Notes under the pieces: model-generated | Seen by the model: only the letters and a program-made list of their open reading frames with translations | The model's database searches: none | Told to the model about the DNA's origin: nothing | In this document: one piece after another, positions 28,575 through 34,800 of the stretch | How positions within the stretch are numbered: the first letter of the stretch is position 1 | Layout: each line of letters begins with the position of its first letter | NCBI GenBank assembly: GCA_947500525.1 | Contig: CANMSH010000001.1 | Span: 682,001 to 746,000 of the forward strand | Source: an uncultured Flavobacteriaceae bacterium | GTDB lineage: Bacteria > Bacteroidota > Bacteroidia > Flavobacteriales > Flavobacteriaceae | Reading direction: 5' to 3' | Length of the DNA stretch: 64,000 bases | Position numbers and translations under genes: made by a program

Positions 28575-28799
28575 ATGAAGTCTTATGAGAATAAAAAGAT
28601 TTACAACTTTAGAAAGAAACATCGAAGAAAAAAAAGAACTCGATCTGCGAAAATTTGGTGGAAAAGTAACACTTGGGAATACCGAAGATTTTTAAGACAA
28701 AAGTATAGAGCAAAATGCAAGAGAGTTCTTTTGAAAAAAGTGAATGGTGAAGAAATAGAATTTCCTCATTACAAAAATACTTTATGGTGGGAATCTTAA
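28575..28799 (+). CDS. Small highly basic protein, unknown
   Basis: 74 residues with roughly a third Lys/Arg, including FRKKHRRKKRTRSAKIWWK and RRFLRQKYRAKCKR, plus several Trp. It resembles a ribosome- or RNA-binding protein in composition, but I recognise no family. The frame is short, but the even spread of basic residues, the position between the rtcB2 operon and the tRNA array, and a clear start and stop make it credible. A chaperone or binding partner for the array RNAs is possible (inference). Confidence 0.55.
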   Translation: MKSYENKKIYNFRKKHRRKKRTRSAKIWWKSNTWEYRRFLRQKYRAKCKRVLLKKVNGEEIEFPHYKNTLWWES

Positions 28800-28810
28800 T
28801 TATTTTTTAG

Positions 28811-28829
28811 TACGCAAATAGATTGCGTA
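28811..28829. promoter_or_regulatory. 19-bp palindromic operator before the tRNA array
   Basis: TACGCAA-ATAGA-TTGCGTA, the same inverted repeat as at 21481-21499, again with its start 32 bases before TTTG of the -7 box (28843-28846 in CATATTTG). The identical arms and spacing imply one regulator for the rtcB operon and the array. Confidence 0.75.
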
Positions 28830-28869
28830 ATAGCATATCATATTTGCACTGTAATTATAAAAAAGTAGT

Positions 28870-28899
28870 GTCTCACTATAACAAGGTGTATAGTGAGAC
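28870..28899 (+). repeat. Strong hairpin in the leader of the tRNA array
   Basis: Perfect 11-bp stem GTCTCACTATA / TATAGTGAGAC with an 8-base loop, 33 bases before the first tRNA. No T-run follows, so it is not a standard terminator. A GTG-started 17-codon frame (28868-28921) spans it, similar to the upstream ORF before rtcB1, but that start is weak. Confidence 0.6.
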
Positions 28900-28932
28900 T
28901 TCACAAAAAAGACATTTGTAAATGATTTAAAT

Positions 28933-29016
28933 GGGAATTCGTCAGCGTTGGAGAGCTGAGGCAGTCTGTAACACTGTTGTTTTACTACTCAGAAGGTTCG
29001 AATCCTTCAATTCCCA
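28933..29016 (+). tRNA. tRNA-Tyr(GTA), array member 1
   Basis: Acceptor stem GGGAATT/AATTCCC, D-stem TCAG/CTGA with GG in the loop, anticodon stem GCAGT/ACTGT with loop CTGTAAC (anticodon GTA), a 14-base variable region as in bacterial tRNA-Tyr, and T-arm GAAGG-TTCGAAT-CCTTC. Position 8 is C, whereas U8 is nearly universal. Discriminator A is followed by CAA and not CCA. Confidence 0.85.
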
Positions 29017-29021
29017 CAAAT

Positions 29022-29094
29022 AGTATCGTAGTTCAAAGGCTAGAGCACCCGGCTGTCTATCGGGAAGGTATGGGTTCGAGTCCCATCGATACTG
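29022..29094 (+). tRNA. tRNA-Asp(GTC), array member 2
   Basis: Acceptor AGTATCG/CGATACT, D-stem GTTC/GAGC, anticodon stem CCCGG/TCGGG with loop CTGTCTA (GTC), T-arm ATGGG-TTCGAGT-CCCAT, discriminator G followed by CAA. Canonical cloverleaf. Confidence 0.88.
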
Positions 29095-29097
29095 CAA

Positions 29098-29223
29098 GCT
29101 CCGTTACGATGGTAGCTAGTGCTTCCGAGTTTAACTCAGGAATATTGATTTAATAAGCCTGATTCGCTGAATTCGTTAACTCAATTCTATCGGGAGATAA
29201 GAGTTTGATGCTCTTATGGAGTA
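29098..29223 (+). tRNA. tRNA-like element with long extra arm, array member 3
   Basis: 126 bases. Acceptor GCTCCGT/ATGGAGT pairs over seven positions with two G-T pairs. T-arm AAGAG-TTTGATG-CTCTT has T in place of the invariant C56. The D-arm is weak. The anticodon arm (TTCC/GGAA plus GAG/CTC with a bulge) presents GTTTAAC, giving anticodon TTA if read canonically, the complement of the stop codon UAA. A ~55-base insertion between anticodon and T-arms folds as a long hairpin (ATTGA 29144-29148 with TCAAT 29181-29185). Ends in A followed by CAA. Confidence 0.5.
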
Positions 29224-29226
29224 CAA

Positions 29227-29298
29227 TGAGATATGCTCAATTAGCAGAATATCGCTCTTATATGGCGAAAGGTTTAGGTTCAAACCCTCATATCTCAA
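29227..29298 (+). tRNA. tRNA-Ile(TAT)-like, array member 4
   Basis: Acceptor TGAGATA/TATCTCA perfect. D-stem is partly paired and its loop lacks GG. Anticodon stem TCGCT/GGCGA with loop CTTATAT gives anticodon TAT, which would read AUA; most bacteria read AUA with a modified CAU tRNA. T-stem TTAGG/CCTCA has one mismatch, with loop TTCAAAC. Discriminator A followed by CAA. Confidence 0.7.
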
Positions 29299-29303
29299 CA
29301 AAT

Positions 29304-29376
29304 GCAGGGATGGTGAAATGGTAAACACACCTGACTTAGAATTAGGATCTTGAGAGTTCGAGTCTCTCTCCCTGTA
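29304..29376 (+). tRNA. tRNA-Leu(TAG) with short variable loop, array member 5
   Basis: Acceptor GCAGGGA/TCCCTGT, leucine-style D-arm (GTG/CAC around AAATGGTAAA), anticodon stem CCTGA/TTAGG with loop CTTAGAA (TAG), T-arm GAGAG-TTCGAGT-CTCTC. The variable region is only ATCTT, whereas bacterial tRNA-Leu has a long extra arm. Discriminator A then CAA. Confidence 0.8.
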
Positions 29377-29380
29377 CAAA

Positions 29381-29505
29381 TGCTCCTCTAATCCAAAAGG
29401 AAGAGATAATGGATTTAAAATCCATACAGTCTTGTTTCGAAATGTAAAGCATTCATGAACTGCATTTGATAATAAAGATAAAGTGAATAATGCAAGGAGG
29501 AGCAC
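29381..29505 (+). tRNA. tRNA-Leu(TAA)-like with insertion in the T-loop, array member 6
   Basis: 125 bases. Acceptor TGCTCCT/AGGAGCA perfect; anticodon stem ATGGA/TCCAT with loop TTTAAAA (TAA). T-stem halves TCTTG (just before TTTCGAA) and CAAGG (29493-29497) pair, but are separated by about 55 bases, most of which form an A/T-rich hairpin (GCATT/AATGC). The insertion therefore lies inside the T-loop. D-arm has only three pairs. The base after the acceptor is C and the trailing CAA rule is broken here. Confidence 0.55.
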
Positions 29506-29510
29506 AACAT

Positions 29511-29582
29511 AAATTGATGGTGTAATGGATAGCACATAAGGTTACGAACCTTAGAGTATAGGTTCGAGTCCTATTGAATTTA
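29511..29582 (+). tRNA. tRNA-Arg(ACG), array member 7
   Basis: Acceptor AAATTGA/TGAATTT with one G-G mismatch, D-stem GTGT/GCAC, anticodon stem TAAGG/CCTTA with loop TTACGAA (ACG), variable GAGT, T-arm ATAGG-TTCGAGT-CCTAT, discriminator A followed by CAA. Confidence 0.85.
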
Positions 29583-29587
29583 CAAAT

Positions 29588-29659
29588 TGATCTGTGATGT
29601 AACGGTTAGCATACAAGATTTTGAATCTTGTTGTATAGGTTCAACTCCTATCAGATCAT
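29588..29659 (+). tRNA. tRNA-Gln(TTG), array member 8
   Basis: Acceptor TGATCTG/CAGATCA perfect, D-stem ATGT/GCAT with GG in the loop, anticodon stem CAAGA/TCTTG with loop TTTTGAA (TTG), T-arm ATAGG-TTCAACT-CCTAT. Discriminator T followed by CAA. Confidence 0.87.
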
Positions 29660-29672
29660 CAAATATAAAATA

Positions 29673-29745
29673 GGAACAGTAGCAAAGTTGGTCAATGCAG
29701 CGGACTGAAAATCCGAAGATATAGGTTCAATTCCTATCTGTTCCG
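29673..29745 (+). tRNA. tRNA-Phe(GAA), array member 9
   Basis: Acceptor GGAACAG/CTGTTCC perfect, D-stem GCA/TGC, anticodon stem CGGA/TCCG core with loop CTGAAAA (GAA), T-arm ATAGG-TTCAATT-CCTAT. Discriminator is G where tRNA-Phe normally has A; followed by CAA. Confidence 0.85.
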
Positions 29746-29751
29746 CAATAA

Positions 29752-29956
29752 ACCTCTTTAGCTTAAAGGGAAGAGCTGTGGCAAAAGATTTTGATTCGTA
29801 ACCATGGAGTGATTGGATGATGTTGTTAGTGGCGTGCCTGCTAATGAATAGAATTTGCAGAAGCACCGAAATGAACAGGATTCAAAGTAGGGAAGCGCAT
29901 TTATAGCCAATCTGTTCGTTTCGGCGAAAGTACCAGTTCGAATCTGGTAAGAGGTA
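29752..29956 (+). tRNA. Interrupted tRNA-like element with ~130-base insertion, array member 10
   Basis: 205 bases. Acceptor ACCTCTT/AAGAGGT perfect, D-arm GCTT-AAAGGGAA-GAGC canonical, T-arm ACCAG-TTCGAAT-CTGGT canonical, discriminator A then CAA. Between D-arm and T-arm lie about 155 bases where ~22 are normal. They include a small CAAAA/TTTTG hairpin, a TTAG/CTAA hairpin and a 13-bp hairpin (CCGAAATGAACAG 29866-29878 with CTGTTCGTTTCGG 29912-29924). If the CAAAAGATTTTGA hairpin is removed, a stem TGTGG/CCATG with loop TTCGTAA appears, but the anticodon cannot be assigned with confidence. Confidence 0.55.
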
Positions 29957-30098
29957 CAATGTTCTTTATAATATCAAGCAAGTCTTGTTGTGTGTTTCGA
30001 TATAACACTATTGTATAAAACGTTGCAGTTTTTGTATCACGTCTTTATGTGCAACTTGACTTGAAGGTTCGGTTATTTACCAAAATAATAACCACTAT
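29957..30098 (+). other. Structured spacer inside the array, unassigned
   Basis: No gene is seen. It contains several hairpins: GTGTT/AACAC (29992-30008), GTTGCA/TGCAAC (30022-30055) with an inner CACGT/ATGTG, and a 7-bp GGTTATT/AATAACC (30071-30093). None makes a cloverleaf in normal order. It could be the extension of a broken tRNA or a processed spacer. Confidence 0.3.
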
Positions 30099-30164
30099 TC
30101 TATGTACGAAGGTTCGAATCCTTCTCACAATTTTATGTGATAGCAAAGTGGATAATGCAATAGA
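30099..30164 (+). tRNA. Candidate permuted tRNA: 3' half precedes 5' half
   Basis: In order: TCTAT (anticodon 3' stem), GTAC, T-arm GAAGG-TTCGAAT-CCTTC, TCACAAT (acceptor 3' strand), a few bases, TATGTGA (acceptor 5' strand), TA, D-arm GCA-AAGTGGATAA-TGC, A, ATAGA (anticodon 5' stem, 30160-30164). Rearranged, the anticodon stem pairs 5/5, the T-stem 5/5 and the acceptor 5/7, at canonical distances (one base after the D-arm, 4-base variable loop). In linear order neither half has a partner. The anticodon itself is undefined. Could also be two unrelated fragments. Confidence 0.35.
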
Positions 30165-30172
30165 AAGTTTTT

Positions 30173-30196
30173 GTGGGTTCGAGTCCCACTCCCAGT
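30173..30196 (+). tRNA. Orphan tRNA 3' half (T-arm and acceptor strand)
   Basis: GTGGG-TTCGAGT-CCCAC followed by TCCCAGT. The T-arm is perfect, but only 8 bases separate it from the preceding half element, too few for an anticodon arm. TCCCA can pair with the TGGGA that opens the next tRNA-like element (30200-30204), in the same way as the permuted candidate just upstream. Confidence 0.4.
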
Positions 30197-30197
30197 T

Positions 30198-30278
30198 TTT
30201 GGGATGGCGAAAATGGCAGACGCACCAGATTATGGTTCTGGCAAACTGATTGGATTCAAAATCCTTTCCCAAAAACCA
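30198..30278 (+). tRNA. tRNA-like element with anticodon ATG, last array member
   Basis: Acceptor TTTGGGA/TCCCAAA perfect, and extendable to 8 bp, D-arm GCG-AAAATGGCAGA-CGC, anticodon stem CCAGA/TCTGG with loop TTATGGT (ATG, histidine box), variable CAAACTGA, T-loop TTCAAAA with only three of five T-stem pairs. With an 8-bp acceptor the sequence continues A-CCA, unlike the other members. An 8-bp acceptor is a tRNA-His trait, but His anticodon is normally GTG. Confidence 0.5.
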
Positions 30279-30291
30279 CATCATGTTTTAA

Positions 30292-30376
30292 AACTGATGA
30301 CCAGTCCGTCATGCTGTAAAATGACAAAATAGTGGAGGTGCTATCAGTTATTGTGATGTTTTAATAACACAATAAC
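30292..30376 (+). repeat. Overlapping inverted repeats downstream of the array
   Basis: AACTGAT (30292-30298) pairs with ATCAGTT (30343-30349) around a GTCAT/ATGAC hairpin, and GTTATTGTG (30347-30355) pairs with CACAATAAC (30368-30376), a perfect 9-bp stem. The two outer stems share bases and are mutually exclusive. The rest of the gene-free stretch to 30685 shows no feature I can support. Confidence 0.45.
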
Positions 30377-30685
30377 AACCTTTGACGTACTTTGAAATTT
30401 CAATGAATTGTAGAAAGAAGTAATTGCTTTTTTCAATTGGAGCCTTTTATAAAACAAATTGTTTGTTGATTTGTTTTTGACGGGTGCAAGTTGTAAAAAC
30501 CAAGAATGGAAACTACAAAAAATTGTTATTTCCGTATTCAAAAGGTGATACTCCTTCACTGTTTTTATAAAAGTTTAAAATATACTTTAAGGTTGCACGT
30601 AGCTCTTCGTTTGATGTTAAAGTAGACAAGGCCTCCGTTACAGGAATTGTCATCCAATAAATGTTTAATTTAAAAAGTAGAAAAA

Positions 30686-31786
30686 ATGAAAAGAGTAAGA
30701 ATTAATGCAGGTAAAGTAGGATTGGTCTTCAAAAATGGAGATTACGTACGCGTGATTACAAAAGGCACATATTGGTTGTGGTTTAATCAACATGTAGTTA
30801 CATATGATCTCGGAAAACAATTTGCAGCACCTATAGCACTAGAAATCTTACTTCAAGACAAAACATTGGAGGCAATGCTCAAAGTAATTGAAGTAAAAGA
30901 TAGTGAAATTATGTTGCAATACGAAAATGGGATTTTCAAAAATGTATTGACTGCCGGTAGATATCAGTTTTGGAATGGGTTTATCAAATATGATTTTGTA
31001 GTTGTAGATCTAAGTAAAATCTTTATTACGGAAAATATCGATAAAGCACTGTTTAAAAAAGCAGAGTTGAGCAAATTTATTAGAATATTCGAAGTTGCCG
31101 CCTTTGAAAAAGCTGTGCTTATGGTTGATGATGTGTACGTAAAAACCTTAACGGGAGGTACCTATCGTTTTTGGCAAAATGATAAGACGATCAAGGTTGT
31201 AAAAGCCGATTTACGTCAATTGCAATTAGAAATTGCTGGTCAGGAATTGTTAACAAAAGATAAAGCAGCAATTCGTATCAATTTTTATACACAGTATAAA
31301 GTGACCGATATAGAACGCGCTCTTTTAGAAAACAAAGATTATGAAAAGCAATTGTATATTGCAATGCAATTGGTGTTACGTGCATATGTTGGCACCTATA
31401 CGTTAGATGAACTTTTGGAACGTAAAGATGATATTGCAACTGCAGTATTTGAAGATGCTCAAAAAGCAGTACTAAAGTTAGGTGTTACAGTTTTGAACAC
31501 AGGTATAAGAGATGTAATCTTAACTGGTGAAATGAAAGACATCATGAACCAAGTATTGGTGGCTCAAAAGAAGGCACAAGCCAACACGATTACGCGTCGT
31601 GAAGAAACTGCTTCAACGCGCAGCTTATTGAATACTGCGAAATTGATGGAGGATAACCAAATGTTATTCAAACTCAAAGAAATGGAGTATGTTGAAAAAA
31701 TTGCTGATAAAATTGGAGAAATTACTGTTTCGGGTAACGGAGGTATGGTTTCACAATTAAAGGAAATTTTTTCGGTAAATAAATAA
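30686..31786 (+). CDS. Slipin / band-7 (SPFH) family protein
   Basis: 366 residues. The C-terminal half carries the SPFH/band-7 domain (AIRINFYTQYKVTDIERALLENKDYEKQLYIAMQLVLRAYVGTYTLDELL, then the coiled-coil start TRREETASTRSLLNTAKLM). The N-terminal ~150 residues contain repeated GGTYRFW-type units (ITKGTYWLWF, LTAGRYQFW, LTGGTYRFW) and lack the hydrophobic hairpin of membrane slipins, so it is probably cytoplasmic or only peripherally bound. A slipin of this type is a recurrent partner in bacterial RNA-repair operons with RtcB. Closes the island; a strong terminator follows. Confidence 0.85.
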   Translation: MKRVRINAGKVGLVFKNGDYVRVITKGTYWLWFNQHVVTYDLGKQFAAPIALEILLQDKTLEAMLKVIEVKDSEIMLQYENGIFKNVLTAGRYQFWNGFIKYDFVVVDLSKIFITENIDKALFKKAELSKFIRIFEVAAFEKAVLMVDDVYVKTLTGGTYRFWQNDKTIKVVKADLRQLQLEIAGQELLTKDKAAIRINFYTQYKVTDIERALLENKDYEKQLYIAMQLVLRAYVGTYTLDELLERKDDIATAVFEDAQKAVLKLGVTVLNTGIRDVILTGEMKDIMNQVLVAQKKAQANTITRREETASTRSLLNTAKLMEDNQMLFKLKEMEYVEKIADKIGEITVSGNGGMVSQLKEIFSVNK

Positions 31787-31787
31787 G

Positions 31788-31814
31788 AAGAGTCGCTCGT
31801 TGCGACTCTTTTTT
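31788..31814 (+). terminator. Intrinsic terminator closing the RNA-repair island
   Basis: AAGAGTCGC / GCGACTCTT stem with a TCGTT loop and a T-run, directly after the slipin stop codon. Confidence 0.85.
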
Positions 31815-31864
31815 ATGTTGCAATTATTAGTATCTTGCTAATTGGCTTTTTTAATGTAATTAGT

Positions 31865-34800
31865 ATGGAGATTAAACTATTTAAATTCATCTTTTCAAGA
31901 ATACGTTTGGCTACACTTTTGGGATCGTTTTTCTTATTGTTGAGTCCTTGCCAAGTATTCGCTAAGTTAATTGATACTGGATTGTTCGATGTTCCAAATT
32001 ATGAGATTAGAGGTAAAATTATGGATGCAGAAACGGGTGAATCTGTACCATTTTGCAGTATCATAATTGAGAACACGTATTCAGGAACTTCAAGTAATGA
32101 AGACGGAGATTTTATACTTAGCATCGATGCGCTACCAACGAAGTTGATATTTTCACATTTAAATTACAAAAAACAAATTGTAACAATTACTAAAAATACT
32201 GAGCTTGTTGTAAAATTAGTGCCCTTGGCACATAGCCTAGATGAGGTGACATTAAATGTTGGAAACGATAATGGATATGCATTAGAATTGGCACAAAGAG
32301 CGTTTAAACGAATGAAGTCTTTAAGTACCATTGAAAAGTATGGAAAGGCATTATACAGGCAGAAGGCAAAAAATGACAACACCTATTCTGAGTTCTCAGA
32401 AATAATTTACGATCTAAAATATAATACAGTTGGTGTTCAAGACTGGGAAATTATTGAAGGCAGATATGCCTTAAAAGAGAATAGTGTGAATAATAAAAAT
32501 TTCACATTACTCTCCCGTTTACTAACTGCTATCCAACCTAATACAAATGATCTTTTATTTCCATTGAGAGAATCATTAGAACAATTTTATACCGTAAAAA
32601 TTATTGACCTTCTTAAAAATAAAGAAGACAACATAATAGTACTCTATTTAAAGCCTAGAAAACAACTCCCTAAGCCAGCTTTTGAAGGTGAAGTATATTT
32701 AAATTCAAGAACGTATGATGTTTTAAAAGTTATCGGAACAATTGCCCAGGATAACGTAAAATTAATTAAGCTTACAGAGAAGAATACTGCCAAAAAAAAT
32801 TACAAGTTATCATACGAAATAGTGTTTAAAAAAGACAATTTATTAGACCTAGTATTAGACTATATCAAAGTAGAACTAGAATTTGACTATTATAAAGACA
32901 ATGAACTAAAAACACATGTTTCATCAGCATCTAATCTTTTCTTTTTTGAATATTATCAACCTACGAGAAGACGAAAATTAGGGAAGCAGTTTGGTCGAAA
33001 AACCAGTGATTGGGAAAACTTAAACGAGATTGGATACAATGAAAAATTTTGGAACGACAATCAAATCGTGCAAAGAACACCAGTAGAACAAGAAGTAATT
33101 GATGCGTTTGAAAAAGACAATAGATTTGAATCTATGTTTTTAAATAGTAGGCAACAAATTGCTTTGATGCAATCAGGTATTTCTGGAGATCCTTTTATTA
33201 AATGGCTTGGAGAGAGTATGAATACACATTTGAAGAACAATAGTGTTCAAAAAGTGTATCTCCATACAAATAAAGATGTATTTTCTTTAGGTGATTATTT
33301 ATGGTATAGTGCCTTTGGCGTTATAGGACCTGAACACTATCAATCTTTACAAAGTCAAGTTCTTCATGTAGACTTAATTAATGCCGAAAATAAAATAGTC
33401 AAAGCAAAAACATTAGAACTTAAAAATGGTCGAGGCAAAGGATCAATAAAAATTGATTACGACTTTCCAGCAGGAATCTATCAATTAAGAGCGTACACAA
33501 ATTGGATGCGAAATTTCGATGATGCTTTCTTCTTTCAGAAAAACATAGAGATACTAGACGGTAAATCAAGTCATACTGAAACTACTAAAAAAAGTGGAAA
33601 AATAGACTTGCAATTTTTTCCTGAAGGAGGAGATGCTGTTTCGGATATGATGAATTTCATTGCTTTTAAAGCAACCAACCCAAACGGGTTTGGTCAAAAA
33701 ATAAAAGGTCAGATTGTTGATTCAAAGAACCAGTTTGTTGCTAATATTAGTTCGATATATGACGGAGCGGGAGCATTTAGGCTCAGACCCAAAAAGGGAG
33801 AATCATATACGGCAATTCTAAAGGACAATTCAAAATATCCTCTTCCTCCAATAAAAAGTGAAGGATATGTGATGCGTATTGATAATAGAAATGCACGCAC
33901 CATTAAGGTAAAAGTACAGGCTAGTGAAAACTTAAAGGATAAAACATTTTATGTTGTTGGTCATATGCATGGTCAAAAATACTATCAAACTAGATTGCGA
34001 TTTAATGATGCTCCTAGTGTAGATTTTGAAATACCTAAAAATAAATTACCAAGTGGTGTAATAACATTGACATTGTTTGATCAAAACAAAAAACCTCATG
34101 CAGAACGCATTTTGTTTGTAAATAATGAAAATGAGCTAATTGTTAGAACTAAATTAAACGAGAAAACGCTAAATGCTAAGGACAAATTGGTATTAGACAT
34201 TAACGTTACCGATCAACATGGAAAGGCTGTTTCAAGCCTGTTTTCTTTGGCGATTACGGATGCTACGACTGTGGAGAAATCTAACAATTCAGCGAATATT
34301 TTGACGCATTTACTGCTGCAATCTGATCTTAAAGGTATGATAGCAAACCCAGCAATTCATTTCAAAAATCAGAAAACGTCAACTCGTTCTCGATTAGATT
34401 TAATAATGCTAACACATGGTTGGAGACGGTTTAATTGGGACAAGTTAGAAGAACAAAAAAATGACTCTATTAAGAAGTTTTCTTTTGATGAAGAGTATAC
34501 CATATCTGGTATTGCAAGAAATTCGAAAAATGATATTTTAGAGAATACGTCTTTGAATATAATAGCTAATACAACTGATAAATTTGGGTATCAAATGTAC
34601 CCAACGAGAACAAATTCAAAAGGTAGATTTGAAGTACATAATTTAAAGTATTCAGATGCGTTAAAATTGGTTTTCTCGGCATATTCTAGTAAAAAAGAGC
34701 CTATAGATGTACAAGTTAAACTAGATGACCCTACCATAAATGTATCGGCGTTACCGCATCCAAGTTTCTATAAACAGGTGAAATTAAAATCGCAAAATAA

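Noticed and set aside
29752..29956. Group I or group II intron in the interrupted tRNA
   Set aside because: The insertion is only about 130 bases and lacks the conserved P3-P7 core elements; no self-splicing intron of that size is known to me.
28933..30278. Array as part of a prophage
   Set aside because: No integrase, capsid, terminase, tail or lysis genes are present in the island; the S24/S26-fold protein alone is not enough.
30294..30325. CTGATGA sequence reminiscent of a hammerhead ribozyme core after the tRNA array
   Set aside because: The GAAA segment and a stem II/III arrangement with a cleavage triplet are missing; a 7-base match alone is expected by chance.
29176..30559. Several open frames of 66-119 codons on both strands across the tRNA array
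   Set aside because: They run through tRNA genes with perfect cloverleafs, have no protein-like composition or promoter, and are shadows of structured RNA.
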